A stretch of 64,000 bases of DNA from Stenotrophomonas maltophilia (GCF_003205835.1 NZ_CP029773.1:900501-964500), one strand, 5' to 3'; shown: positions 7,336 through 16,474, numbered from the stretch's first letter. A program made the numbers and translations. Notes: generated from the letters alone by a model not told the origin.

Positions 7336-9423
7336 TTACAGACCCTGCATCAGTGCCATCTGCGCAGAATGCGGTGCCTCGTCGTGGGCAGGCGCACGCT
7401 TGTGGTAGGTGCCGTCGGCATCCAGTTCCCAGGCGTTGAGGTTGTCGTCCAGGTAGTTCTGCAGGACCTCGCGGTAGACCCGCTTGGCCAGCTCCGGGTC
7501 GAGGATCGGGAAGCAGGTTTCGACCCGGCGCAGCAGGTTGCGTTCCAGCCAGTCGGCGCTGGCGCAGTACATCTCCGGTGCGCCGTCGTTGCCGAACCAG
7601 TAGACGCGGCTGTGCTCCAGGAAACGGCCGACGATCGAGCGTACCCGGATGTTGTCCGACACGCCCGGCACGCCCGGGCGCAGGGTGCAGGCACCGCGGA
7701 TGATCAGGTCGATCTGCACGCCGGCCTGCGAGGCGGCGTACAGCGCGCGCACCACCTGCGGTTCGTTCAGGGCGTTCATCTTGGCGATGATCCGCGCCGG
7801 GCGGCCGGCGGCGGCGATGCGCGTTTCGCGCTCGATGCGGCCGAGGATGCCGGTGTGCAGGGTGAAGGGTGACTGCAGCAGGCGCTTGAGCTTCATCTTC
7901 GAGGCCAGCCCGGACAGCTGCTGGAACAGCAGGTGCACATCGTTGCCGATGTCCGCATCGGCGGTGATCAGGCTGATGTCGGTGTACGCACGGGCGGTAC
8001 CGCTGTGGTAGTTGCCGGTACCAAGGTGCACATAGCGGCGCAGCTTGCGGCCCTCGCGGCGCACGATCAGCAGCATCTTGGCGTGGGTCTTGTAGCCGAC
8101 CACGCCATACACCACCTGCACGCCGGCCTCCTGCAGGCGATCAGCCAGGCCGAGGTTGGCTTCCTCGTCGAAGCGGGCGCGCAGTTCGACCACCACGGTC
8201 ACGTCCTTGCCGTTGCGTGCGGCCTGGATCAGTGCATCGACGATCAGCGAATCCTTGCCGGTGCGGTACAGGGTCTGCTTGATCGCCAGCACGTTGGGAT
8301 CGACCGCCGCCTGCCGGATCAGGTCCAGCACGGCGGTGAAGGCATCGAACGGGTGATGCAGCAGCAGGTCGTGGCGCGCCACTGTCTCGAAGATGCCGTC
8401 GCTGTCGCGCAGCGTGCGCGGGGTCATCGGCGGGTACTTCAGGTCTGGCTGTGCGATCAGGTCGTACAGCTGGATGATGCGGTTGAGGTTGACCGGGCCG
8501 TCGATGCGATACACCGCGTTCTCGGTCAGGCCGAAGTTCTGCAGCAGGGTCCGCACGATGTCGCGCGGCATGTCCTGCGCGATTTCCAGGCGCACTGCCG
8601 GCCGGTAGCCGCGGTCGACCAGTTCGTCGCGCAGTGCCAGCGCCAGGTTCTCCACTTCCTCCTCGTCCACCACCAGCTCGGAGTTGCGGGTAACGCGGAA
8701 CTGGTAGGCACCCTGGACTTCCATGCCCGGGAACAGTTCATCGACGAACGTGGACAGCACCGAGGACAGGAACACGAAGTTCTGCGGACCGCCGAGTTTC
8801 TCCGGCAGCTGGATGATGCGCGGCAGCGAGCGCGGCGCACGCACGATGGCCAGGTGGCCGGCGCGGCCGAACGCGTCGGTGCCCTTCAGCACCACCACGA
8901 TGTTCAGCGACTTGTTGAGGATCTTCGGGAACGGGTGCACCGGGTCCAGGCCCAGCGGCGACAGCACCGGCATGATCTCGTTGCGGAAGTACGCACGCAG
9001 CCAGCGCTTCTGGCGATCGGTCCAGGAATGGCGGCCGAGCACGCCGATGCCGGCCTCCATCAGCGCCGGGCGCAGCGTCTCGTTCCAGCAGCGGTACTGC
9101 TGGTCCACCAGTTCCGCGGCGCGGTCATGGATGGCGTTGAGGATGGCCTGCGGGCTCATCCCGTCCGGTGCCGGCGGCAGGCCGAATTCCTGCGCGTGGC
9201 GTACGGCAGCGGCGCGGATCTCGAAGAACTCGTCGAGGTTGGTGCAGGAGATGCACATGAAGCGCAGGCGCTCCAGCAGCGGCACCTGCGGGTCCATCGC
9301 CTGCGCCAGCACGCGGAAGTTGAAATCCAGCTGCGACAGCTCGCGGTTGATGTACAGCGCCGGGTCGCGCAACGGATCGTTGTCCGGGCTCACGGGGAGG
9401 GGGAGGGATCCGAGGCTGCTCAT
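7336..9423 (-). CDS. ppk: Polyphosphate kinase Ppk1
   Basis: 695 residues. It makes polyphosphate from ATP reversibly, in the cytoplasm or membrane-associated. The N domain begins YINRELSQLDFNFRVLAQA. The catalytic phospholipase-D-like half has HLGTGNYHSGTARAYTD, with the histidine expected to be autophosphorylated, and VVELRARFDEEANLGLA. The start lies 4 bases after the phoR stop, so translation is probably coupled to phoR in a phoB-phoR-ppk operon. That would place polyphosphate storage under phosphate-starvation control. Confidence 0.96.
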   Translation of the reverse strand: MSSLGSLPLPVSPDNDPLRDPALYINRELSQLDFNFRVLAQAMDPQVPLLERLRFMCISCTNLDEFFEIRAAAVRHAQEFGLPPAPDGMSPQAILNAIHDRAAELVDQQYRCWNETLRPALMEAGIGVLGRHSWTDRQKRWLRAYFRNEIMPVLSPLGLDPVHPFPKILNKSLNIVVVLKGTDAFGRAGHLAIVRAPRSLPRIIQLPEKLGGPQNFVFLSSVLSTFVDELFPGMEVQGAYQFRVTRNSELVVDEEEVENLALALRDELVDRGYRPAVRLEIAQDMPRDIVRTLLQNFGLTENAVYRIDGPVNLNRIIQLYDLIAQPDLKYPPMTPRTLRDSDGIFETVARHDLLLHHPFDAFTAVLDLIRQAAVDPNVLAIKQTLYRTGKDSLIVDALIQAARNGKDVTVVVELRARFDEEANLGLADRLQEAGVQVVYGVVGYKTHAKMLLIVRREGRKLRRYVHLGTGNYHSGTARAYTDISLITADADIGNDVHLLFQQLSGLASKMKLKRLLQSPFTLHTGILGRIERETRIAAAGRPARIIAKMNALNEPQVVRALYAASQAGVQIDLIIRGACTLRPGVPGVSDNIRVRSIVGRFLEHSRVYWFGNDGAPEMYCASADWLERNLLRRVETCFPILDPELAKRVYREVLQNYLDDNLNAWELDADGTYHKRAPAHDEAPHSAQMALMQGL

Positions 9424-9427
9424 GGCG

Positions 9428-10759
9428 TCATTCTTCGATGGAGGTCAGGGGGGCGGACTCGCGCGGGCGCACGTGGTCGGCATCGAAATGGCAGGAGAAC
9501 ACCGAGCCCTTGCCGACCTCGCTTTCAATCTCCAGCCGTGCGTGGTGCAGGCCGAGGATGTGCTTGACGATGGACAGGCCCAGGCCGGTACCGCCGCTTT
9601 CGCGGGAGCGGCTGCTGGAGACACGGTAGAAACGTTCGGTCAGGCGTGGCAGGTGGCTGGCCGGGATGCCGTAGCCGGAATCGCGTACCGACAGCACCGC
9701 GCCGTCGCCTTCGCGGTGGAACTCCACCGCGATGCGGCCACCGGCGGGGGTGTAGCGCACGGCGTTGGTGACCAGGTTGGAGAACGCGCTGTGCAGTTCC
9801 TTGGTCGAACCCTGCAGGTCCACACCCGCCAGATCGTCGATGCTGATCTGGTGGCGGCCCTGGCTGTGGGCCTCGGCCTCGCGGCGCAGGGTCGCCAGCA
9901 TTGGCTGCATGGCCACGGTCTCATCCTCGCTGTGTTCCTGCGATTCGAGGCGCGACAGCGTCAGCAGGTCTTCCACCAGCTGGGCCATGCGCTGGCTCTG
10001 CTTGCGCATTTCTTCCAGCATCGGTCCGGTTCCCGGGAAATCCTCCGGATCCATCATGTCCAGATAGCCGTGCACCACGGTGAGCGGCGTGCGCAGTTCG
10101 TGTGAAACATTGGCCACGAAGTCGCGACGCACCTGTTCCAGGCGCAGCAGTTTGCTGACGTCGCGGGCGATCAGCAGCCAGTAGTCCGACGAATACGGAA
10201 TCAGGCGCAGGTTCAGGCGGATCGCAGGGTCGACCGGCGAGGGCACGTCGAGGATCGGTTCGGCATTGCGGCCGCCGGCCAGCCAGTGCGCCAGCGGCAT
10301 CGGCTGCAGGCGTTCGACCAGGGCTTCGCCGAGGTCGCCGGGGTGATGCAGGCCGAGCAGGGCGGTGGCCGCTTCGTTGAACCACTGCACGCGCTGGCTG
10401 TTGCGATCCAGCACCACCACCGCATCGGGCAATGCGGCGGCCGCAGCGCGATAGCTGCGCAGCATGTCCAGCAGGCGGCGCTTGCGCACGCGCATTTCCA
10501 CCTGGTTGCGGTACAGCAGGCGGTCCAGCTCGTTCCAGACGCCGGTGCCTTCTTCGGCGGTATCCCAGCGCTGGCGCGCGGTCAGGCGCCGCAGCACGCT
10601 GCGCAGGCGCCAGTAATGCCATGCCAGCGTGGCCAGCGCGCCCAACGCGATGCACAACCACAGATGGCCCGTGAACCACCCCACCAGTCCGGCGAACAGC
10701 AGTACCGCGGCAACGGTGGCCAGGGTCTTCAACCAGGCAGAGCGGATGTGGCGGGGCAT
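9428..10759 (-). CDS. phoR: Phosphate regulon sensor histidine kinase PhoR
   Basis: 443 residues. Two hydrophobic helices lie at about 10-30 and 33-48, with no large periplasmic domain, as in other PhoR proteins. A linker and PAS-like region follow. The HisKA box is FVANVSHELRTPLTV with phospho-accepting His220, and the ATPase domain has NLVTNAVRYTP and GGTGLGLSIV. It phosphorylates PhoB when phosphate is low. It is separated from phoB by 106 bp on the same strand. Confidence 0.95.
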   Translation of the reverse strand: MPRHIRSAWLKTLATVAAVLLFAGLVGWFTGHLWLCIALGALATLAWHYWRLRSVLRRLTARQRWDTAEEGTGVWNELDRLLYRNQVEMRVRKRRLLDMLRSYRAAAAALPDAVVVLDRNSQRVQWFNEAATALLGLHHPGDLGEALVERLQPMPLAHWLAGGRNAEPILDVPSPVDPAIRLNLRLIPYSSDYWLLIARDVSKLLRLEQVRRDFVANVSHELRTPLTVVHGYLDMMDPEDFPGTGPMLEEMRKQSQRMAQLVEDLLTLSRLESQEHSEDETVAMQPMLATLRREAEAHSQGRHQISIDDLAGVDLQGSTKELHSAFSNLVTNAVRYTPAGGRIAVEFHREGDGAVLSVRDSGYGIPASHLPRLTERFYRVSSSRSRESGGTGLGLSIVKHILGLHHARLEIESEVGKGSVFSCHFDADHVRPRESAPLTSIEE

Positions 10760-10865
10760 TGCGATCTCGTCGTTGAGGTGCGGCGGTTCACTGGGGTGAA
10801 CCGAGGGTTATAGCAGAGTTGCCGGCGCCGGCACCCGCAGGTGCGCGGTGCCGGCACGACGAGGC

Positions 10866-11555
10866 TCAGGTAGCAGTGGAGAAGCGGTAGCCGGCGCCGC
10901 GCACGGTCTGCACCATGTTTTCGGCGTTGAACGGTTCCAGCGTCTTGCGCAGGCGGCGGATGTGCACGTCGATGGTGCGCTCCTCCACGTACACGCTGCC
11001 GCCCCACACATGGTCCAGCAGCTGGGCGCGGGTATAGACGCGCTCCGGGTGGGTCATGAAGAAGTGCAGCAGGCGGTATTCGGTCGGGCCGATCGGCACC
11101 GGCTGGTCGTTGGCGAACACGCGATGGGCGGCGCCGTCGATGCGGATCGGGCCGACCGCCACGCTGCCGTCCTCGTCGTCCTCGCGGGCGCGGCGCATCA
11201 CCGCACGGATGCGGGCCAGCAGTTCGCGCGCCGAGAACGGCTTGACCACATAGTCGTCGACGCCGGCTTCAAGGCCACCCACGCGGTCGTTCTCTTCGCC
11301 GCGGGCGGTCAGCATGATGATCGGCACTTCGCGGGTCAGGGTTTCCTTGCGCCAGCGCCGGGCCAGGTCCAGGCCGCTGGTGCCGGGCAGCATCCAGTCC
11401 AGCAGGATCAGATCGGGAACCCGGTCGGCGATCGCGGTCTGGGCCTCACGGGCGTCGCCGGCGTGGACCGGTTCGTAATCGCCCTTGCGAAGGGCGAAGG
11501 CGACCATTTCACGGATCGCGGGCTCGTCATCGACGATCAGGATGCGTTTCTGCAC
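10866..11555 (-). CDS. phoB: Phosphate regulon response regulator PhoB
   Basis: 229 residues. The receiver domain begins RILIVDDEPAIREM and carries the phospho-acceptor Asp53 in LLDWMLPG; K in MLTARGEE is replaced by the usual T/A pattern at the switch site. The C-terminal winged helix ends with RTIDVHIRRLRKTLEPF and VRGAGYRFS, the OmpR/PhoB DNA-binding signature. It activates pho genes including its own promoter, which here contains a Pho-box-like site about 50 bp upstream. Confidence 0.96.
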   Translation of the reverse strand: MQKRILIVDDEPAIREMVAFALRKGDYEPVHAGDAREAQTAIADRVPDLILLDWMLPGTSGLDLARRWRKETLTREVPIIMLTARGEENDRVGGLEAGVDDYVVKPFSARELLARIRAVMRRAREDDEDGSVAVGPIRIDGAAHRVFANDQPVPIGPTEYRLLHFFMTHPERVYTRAQLLDHVWGGSVYVEERTIDVHIRRLRKTLEPFNAENMVQTVRGAGYRFSTAT

Positions 11556-11602
11556 GAGGACACCGTAGGGCTCGGTTACTGGAGTGGTGCCAGTAGACTA
11601 CG

Positions 11603-11624
11603 GTTTGATGACATGTTTGTGACT
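11603..11624 (-). promoter_or_regulatory. Pho box upstream of phoB
   Basis: The minus strand reads two adjacent 11-mers, AGTCACAAACA and TGTCATCAAAC. The second differs from the classical PhoB repeat by one base and the first is recognisable. The site lies 48-69 bp before the phoB start, a position suited to autoregulation. Confidence 0.75.
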
Positions 11625-11671
11625 GCCTGGCCGGAACCGGTCGGGATTGCCATCGGCCGGTCATGCAGCGC

Positions 11672-13318
11672 TCAGCGGCGGTCCAGATCCGGGTCCTGCA
11701 CGCCCTGCCGGCGCAGCTCCAGCACGGTGGGGGTGATCGCTTCGATGCGCGCATCCACGCGGGCCCGGCCGACATAGTCCAGTGCCGGGTTGCGCTTGAG
11801 GGCCTGCAGCTGCATCAGTGACTGTTCGGGGCGGCCGCTGAGGAAGGCGGCCTCGGCATAGGCCTCGCTGGCCCGCACGCTGTCACCGGCCAACTCGCTG
11901 GCGCGGGCGTATCGCTGCTGGAAGACTGGATCGTTACCACTTTGCGACAGCAGCGGCCGCAGCATCGCCTGCGCGCGCTGGCCGGCCTCGCGGCTGCCTT
12001 GTTCGTTCAGGATTTCGGCATAGGTCAGCGCCACCGGACGGCTGTTGGGGTGCTCGCGCAGCAGTTGCTCGAAGCGGTTGTTGGCCTGGGCGGCCTGGCC
12101 GGCGCGTGATTCGGCCTCGCCCAGGCCCAGCGCCAGCCACAGGTTGTCCGGCCGGGTCTGCAGCAGGCCCGCCAGGGTCTGCCGGGCCTGGGTGGCGCCG
12201 GCGCGACCACTGCGCATCACCGCCAGCGCCTGGCCATAGCGCTGGGCGTCGTTCAGGCCGTCCTTCTGCCGCTTGGCCATGTCCGCATACTCGCGCTCCA
12301 GCTCGGGGGTGGAATCGGCGCTGAGCACGCGCAGGCGTTCACGCGCCCAGTCGAAGTCGCCACTGGCGCCGCGGCTGAGCTGGCCCATCGGGATGCGCAG
12401 CACGCTGCTGGGCAGCAGCGGGTTGGTTCCGCGCAACAGAGGTTCGGCCAGGCTGGGATCGGCCGGGTCCACGCGCTCCCTGCGCTCGCCGCTGGGGGTG
12501 CTGGTGGTCAGCAGCACCGTGTCCTTCTTCATCTGGTCGGCGCGGGCCTTCGCCTCGCTGATGCGGGTGATGTTGACCGGATGGGTGCGCAGGAACTCGG
12601 GCACGCTGTAGCCACCCTCGTTGCCGCGCATCGCCGATGCCATCCGCTCGAAGAAGCCGGCCATGGCGTCCACGTCGTAACCGCTGCGCGACAGGGTGCG
12701 GATGCCGAGGCGATCGGCCTCGGATTCGTTGGAGCGGGTGTAGTTGATCTGGCGCTGCTGCATCAGGCCCATGCCCGAGCTGATCGCGGCCATGGTCGCG
12801 TTGCCGGACGACGTGCTGTTGCTGGCCTGTGCGGCCACCACCGCCGCCAGCATGCCGAGCAGGATCGGGATCTGGTCGCGCTGGGCACGCTCGACCCCGC
12901 GCAGCACGTGCTGCTGGGTGACGTGCGCGATTTCGTGCGACAGCACCGCAGCCACCTCGTCTTCGCGCTCGGCGGTCAGCACCAGGCCGGCATTGACCCC
13001 GATGTAGCCGCCCAGCGTGGCGAAGGCGTTGATCTGGCGGTCCTTCATCACGAAGAAGGTGTACGGCTGGCGAGGCTGGTCGCTGTTGGAGCCGAGCCGG
13101 GTACCCATGGTCTGCAGCCAGTCGTTGACCAGCGGGTCATCCAGCAGGTAGCCGTAGTTGCGCAGCTCGCGCAGCATCATCGCGCCGTACTCGGCCTGGC
13201 GGGCCGGGGTCAGCAGCTCACCGGCCGAGGAGCCGATGTCGGGCAGCTTCTCCTGGGCCTGGGCCAGCGGCATGGCCAGGGCCAGGGTGACGGCGGTAGT
13301 CAGCAGCAGGGCTCGCAA
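11672..13318 (-). CDS. bepA: Periplasmic M48-family metalloprotease, BepA-like
   Basis: 548 residues from TTG 13318, which has GAGGA 8 bases upstream; the alternative ATG 13372 has no ribosome site. A Sec signal peptide ends AQAQ. The protease domain carries HEIAH at about residues 128-132 and ESEADRLG as third-ligand motif. The C-terminal half is rich in Ala/Arg helices and reads as TPR-like repeats (for example LGLGEAESRAGQAAQANNRFEQLL). This is the domain order of BepA (YfgC), which degrades stalled outer-membrane proteins and helps LptD assembly. It diverges from grxC. Confidence 0.88.
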   Translation of the reverse strand: MRALLLTTAVTLALAMPLAQAQEKLPDIGSSAGELLTPARQAEYGAMMLRELRNYGYLLDDPLVNDWLQTMGTRLGSNSDQPRQPYTFFVMKDRQINAFATLGGYIGVNAGLVLTAEREDEVAAVLSHEIAHVTQQHVLRGVERAQRDQIPILLGMLAAVVAAQASNSTSSGNATMAAISSGMGLMQQRQINYTRSNESEADRLGIRTLSRSGYDVDAMAGFFERMASAMRGNEGGYSVPEFLRTHPVNITRISEAKARADQMKKDTVLLTTSTPSGERRERVDPADPSLAEPLLRGTNPLLPSSVLRIPMGQLSRGASGDFDWARERLRVLSADSTPELEREYADMAKRQKDGLNDAQRYGQALAVMRSGRAGATQARQTLAGLLQTRPDNLWLALGLGEAESRAGQAAQANNRFEQLLREHPNSRPVALTYAEILNEQGSREAGQRAQAMLRPLLSQSGNDPVFQQRYARASELAGDSVRASEAYAEAAFLSGRPEQSLMQLQALKRNPALDYVGRARVDARIEAITPTVLELRRQGVQDPDLDRR

Positions 13319-13460
13319 GCAGGAGGTCCTCGGGCAGGGCGCGCCAAGCGTGGCAGGGTGGGGGGCAACCATTCGTTAATCCACAGTGTTGCGGCCGTGG
13401 CGTGGAAATTCCAGCGCACCGGTACCATATGTAGACCGTCGATCCATCGTGGAGTTTCCC

Positions 13461-13751
13461 GTGACAGCCCAGACCGCCGGCGGTGCCCCCGCCATCACCA
13501 TCTATTCCACCGCCGTCTGCCCGTACTGCGTGGCCGCCAAGAACTTCCTGAAGAGCAAGGGCCAGCAGTGGACCGAGGTCCGGATCGACCTGGACCCGGC
13601 CGAGCGCGAGAAGATGATGGCGCTGACCCGCCGCACCAGCGTGCCGCAGATCTTCGTCGGTGACGTCCACGTGGGCGGCTACGACGACATGATGGCCCTG
13701 CACCGTGAAGGCAAGCTCGAGCCGCTGCTGGCCGGGCAGGGCCAGGCATGA
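13461..13751 (+). CDS. grxC: Glutaredoxin 3
   Basis: 96 residues from GTG 13461, with GGAG 7 bases upstream; a longer frame starts at 13386 but lacks a ribosome site. The dithiol active site CPYC is at residues 20-23, and the glutathione-binding TSVPQIFVGDVHVGGYDD block follows the family pattern. It reduces protein disulfides with glutathione in the cytoplasm. The stop overlaps the next start by 4 bases (ATGA). Confidence 0.94.
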   Translation: MTAQTAGGAPAITIYSTAVCPYCVAAKNFLKSKGQQWTEVRIDLDPAEREKMMALTRRTSVPQIFVGDVHVGGYDDMMALHREGKLEPLLAGQGQA

Positions 13752-14140
13752 GCGCGGCCGACGACGGCAGCAAGGACCGCATCGCCGAGTTCACCGAGTT
13801 CCGCAAGCGCATGAACGAGCGGATCCTGGGCGAGCCGAACCAGGTGGTGCGCCGCTTCTTCGCGCTGGACACGCAGACTTACCAGGCCGGCGCGCTGGAT
13901 GTGAAGACCAAGGAACTGCTGGGCCTGGTGGCCTCGATGGTGCTGCGCTGCGACGACTGCATCAGCTACCACGTCGCCCAGTGCAAGGACGCCGGGGTGA
14001 CCCGAGAAGAGTTCTTCGAGACCTTCTCGGTCGGCCTGGTGGTCGGCGGTTCCATCGTGATCCCGCACCTGCGCCGCGCGGTCGACTTCCTCGACCAGCT
14101 CGAAGGCGGCGCTGCCGCCCCGGAAGCGCACGCGCACTGA
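13748..14140 (+). CDS. Carboxymuconolactone decarboxylase / AhpD-fold protein
   Basis: 130 residues, all helical. LRCDDCISYHV gives the AhpD-type redox centre C68-x2-C71-x3-H75. Such proteins are small alkylhydroperoxidase-like or carboxymuconolactone decarboxylase-like enzymes. The 4-base overlap with grxC points to a shared redox role, perhaps reduction of hydroperoxides, but the substrate is unknown. Confidence 0.85.
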   Translation: MSAADDGSKDRIAEFTEFRKRMNERILGEPNQVVRRFFALDTQTYQAGALDVKTKELLGLVASMVLRCDDCISYHVAQCKDAGVTREEFFETFSVGLVVGGSIVIPHLRRAVDFLDQLEGGAAAPEAHAH

Positions 14141-14142
14141 GG

Positions 14143-14214
14143 GTAGTGCCGGCCGCTGGCCGGCATACCCTGAATCCGGAATGGCCGAGGTTGCCGGCCA
14201 GCGGCCGGCACTAC
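14143..14214. repeat. Facing pair of SMAG-type palindromes
   Basis: Plus-strand GTAGTGCCGGCCGCTGGCCGGCA at 14143-14167 and its minus-strand counterpart at 14191-14214. The two copies are near-complementary and can form one long hairpin, a common dimeric SMAG arrangement. They follow the AhpD-fold gene. Confidence 0.8.
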
Positions 14215-14314
14215 CCGGCCTGCGAGGGGCCTTCCCCGCAATCCAACAGCCCAGAAGCCCCCTTGTTGTTCAAGGGGGCGCGCCGACAGGCGCGGGGATA
14301 AGGTGGGATGCGCG

Positions 14315-14388
14315 GGCAATTCTGCCTGAGCCGGGCACTGGGACCATGGTCTATTTGGGACCTCGGCCCCGGCTCAGGCATAATTGCC
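14315..14388. repeat. Inverted repeat upstream of isocitrate dehydrogenase gene
   Basis: Arms at 14315-14335 and 14368-14388 are complementary over 21 bases with one mismatch. The 32-base centre holds a further 10-bp palindrome GACCATGGTC. The element ends 75 bases before the icd start and includes CATAAT, a plausible -10 hexamer, within its right arm. It may be a 5' UTR hairpin or a promoter-overlapping control element. Confidence 0.65.
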
Positions 14389-14463
14389 GGTGAAACTTCC
14401 TTTGCGCCGGCGTTTCCGGGCACGTCCGGACGGCGTTTTTCCCCCTGTTCGGAACATCGATCA

Positions 14464-15468
14464 ATGACGCAGAAAATTACGGTCATCCGCGGCGACGGCA
14501 TTGGCCCGGAAATCATGGACGCCACCCTGTTCGTGCTCGACCAGCTCAAGACTGGCCTGGAGTACGAAGACGCCGACGCCGGCCTGGTGGCCCTGGAAAA
14601 GCACGGCGACCTGATGCCGGCGGTGACCCTGGAATCGATCGCGCGCAACAAGGTCGCGCTGAAGAGCCCGCTGACCACCCCGGTCGGTGGTGGCTTCACC
14701 TCGATCAACGTCAGCCTGCGCCGTCACTTCGACCTGTACGCCAACGTGCGTCCGGCCCACACCTTCCCGAACACCAAGTCGCGTTTCGACAACGTCGACC
14801 TGATCACCGTGCGTGAGAACACCGAAGGTGCCTACCTGGCCGAAGGCCAGGAAGTGTCGGCCGACGGCGAGACCGCCTTCTCCGGCACCCGCATCACCCG
14901 CAAGGGCTCCGAGCGCATCGTGCGCTACGCCTTCGAGCTGGCCAAGAGCACCGGCCGCAAGAAGGTCACCGCCGTGCACAAGGCCAACATCATCAAGTCG
15001 ACCTCGGGCCTGTTCCTGAATGTCGCCCGTGAAGTCGCCGCGCAGTACCCGGAGATCGAGTTCCAGGAAATGATCGTCGACAACTGCTGCATGCAGCTGG
15101 TGATGCGTCCGGAACAGTTCGATGTGATCGTCACCACCAACCTGTTCGGCGACATCATCTCCGACCTGTGCGCCGGCCTCGTCGGCGGCCTGGGCCTGGC
15201 CCCGGGTGCCAACATCGGCAAGGACGCGGCAATCTTCGAAGCCGTGCACGGCACCGCGCCGGACATCGCCGGCCAGGGCAAGGCCAATCCGTGCGCGCTG
15301 CTGCTGGCAGCGGCGCAGATGCTGGACCATGTCGGCCAGCCGGAAAACGCCGAGCGCCTGCGCAAGGCCATCGTGGCGACCATGGAAGCCAAGGATTCGC
15401 TGACCGGCGACCTGGGCGGCACCGGCACCACCATGAGCTTTGCCCAGGCCATCGCCAGCCGCCTGTAA
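14464..15468 (+). CDS. icd: NAD-dependent isocitrate dehydrogenase
   Basis: 334 residues from ATG 14464, the start that gives the family N-terminus MTQKITVIRGDGIGPEI. It oxidatively decarboxylates isocitrate to 2-oxoglutarate in the TCA cycle. It belongs to the short NAD-type branch of the IDH/isopropylmalate dehydrogenase family; the roughly 420-residue E. coli NADP enzyme is different. Substrate motifs are LRRHFDLYANVRPA, VRENTEGAY, and NLFGDIISDLCAGLVGGLGLAPGANIG. A homoisocitrate or tartrate specificity cannot be wholly excluded. A TTCG-loop terminator follows. Confidence 0.9.
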   Translation: MTQKITVIRGDGIGPEIMDATLFVLDQLKTGLEYEDADAGLVALEKHGDLMPAVTLESIARNKVALKSPLTTPVGGGFTSINVSLRRHFDLYANVRPAHTFPNTKSRFDNVDLITVRENTEGAYLAEGQEVSADGETAFSGTRITRKGSERIVRYAFELAKSTGRKKVTAVHKANIIKSTSGLFLNVAREVAAQYPEIEFQEMIVDNCCMQLVMRPEQFDVIVTTNLFGDIISDLCAGLVGGLGLAPGANIGKDAAIFEAVHGTAPDIAGQGKANPCALLLAAAQMLDHVGQPENAERLRKAIVATMEAKDSLTGDLGGTGTTMSFAQAIASRL

Positions 15469-15499
15469 GCGGCCGGACGATTTCGCTTGGATCCACAGC

Positions 15500-15528
15500 G
15501 GGGCGCCTTCGGGCGCCCCGTTGCGTTT
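15500..15528 (+). terminator. Rho-independent terminator after icd
   Basis: GGGGCGCC, loop TTCG, GGCGCCCC, then GTTGCGTTTT. It starts 32 bases after the icd stop. Confidence 0.8.
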
Positions 15529-15538
15529 TCCCGCGCTT

Positions 15539-15614
15539 GTAGCGTCGAGCCATGCTCGACGGCTCTTCGATCGGGGCACCCGTGGAAAGCCGTCGAGCAT
15601 GGCTCGACCCTACC
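15539..15614. repeat. Facing pair of SMAG-type palindromes
   Basis: GTAGCGTCGAGCCATGCTCGACGG on the plus strand at 15539-15563 and the same element on the minus strand at 15590-15614. Together they can pair along their length. Confidence 0.8.
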
Positions 15615-15722
15615 ATGCCAGTCTGTGCACGATTCGCACAGATCATGTGCTGATACACGGCTGGTTCGTGCGCCATGCGATCGGCATCCTGTGCCCACTT
15701 TCCACCGCACAGGAGCTTGAAC

Positions 15723-16466
15723 ATGAACCTCACCGCCTTTGGTCTGGCCAGCCTGATCGGCATGGCCACCGTTACCCCCGTCACCGCTGCCGAACCGGCC
15801 CATCCCACCATCCGCCACATGGCTGGCGCACCCGTTGTGGCTTCGCTGGATGCGGCGAAGACCGCCGTGCTGGTGATCGACTTCCAGAACGAATACTTCG
15901 ACGGCAGCGCTGCGCCGGGCTTCGCCGGTGGCCGCATGGTGATCCCCGATGGCGTGGCCGCACTGCGGCAGGCCAAGCGGGTGGTCGAGTTCGCCGATGC
16001 CCACGGCATCCGCGTGATCCATGTACAGCACGTGTTGCCGGCGGGTGCGCCGCTGTTCGCGCAGGGCAGCGTCAATGCCGCCTTCCACCGCGATCTGCAG
16101 CCGCGCAAGGGCGAGACCGTGGTGCAGAAGGACAACGTCAGCGTGTTCGCCGGTGACTCGGCCGCAGTGCTCGACCAGGTGCTGAAGGATGCCGGCATCG
16201 ACACCCTGATCGTCACCGGCCTGCAGACCCATGCCTGCGTGGCAGGTGCCGCCCGCGATGCCGCAGCGGCACCGCGTGGCTACCGCGTCATCGTGTCGTC
16301 CGATGCAACTGCCAGCCGTGATCTGGATCTTGCCGGAGGCCAGCGCATCGGTCATCGCGCGCTGCATGACGCCTCGCTGGCGCAGATCGAAGACACCTTT
16401 GGTGACGTTCTGGGCACCGATGCAATCCTGGCGCTGCCGGTACGCAAGGCCGGCGACGGCGCTTGA
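15723..16466 (+). CDS. Isochorismatase-fold cysteine hydrolase with signal peptide
   Basis: 247 residues from ATG 15723, with AGGAG 8 bases upstream. The N-terminus is a likely Sec signal ending VTAAEP. The catalytic Asp-Lys-Cys set of the family is visible: Asp in VIDFQNEYF, Lys in VVQKDN and Cys in THACVAGAARDAA, preceded by the non-proline loop GLQ. Relatives hydrolyse isochorismate, nicotinamide or other amides, but an exported form is unusual and its substrate is unknown. The LysR gene 54 bp downstream on the same strand may regulate it. Confidence 0.82.
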   Translation: MNLTAFGLASLIGMATVTPVTAAEPAHPTIRHMAGAPVVASLDAAKTAVLVIDFQNEYFDGSAAPGFAGGRMVIPDGVAALRQAKRVVEFADAHGIRVIHVQHVLPAGAPLFAQGSVNAAFHRDLQPRKGETVVQKDNVSVFAGDSAAVLDQVLKDAGIDTLIVTGLQTHACVAGAARDAAAAPRGYRVIVSSDATASRDLDLAGGQRIGHRALHDASLAQIEDTFGDVLGTDAILALPVRKAGDGA

Positions 16467-16474
16467 TAAGCTGA

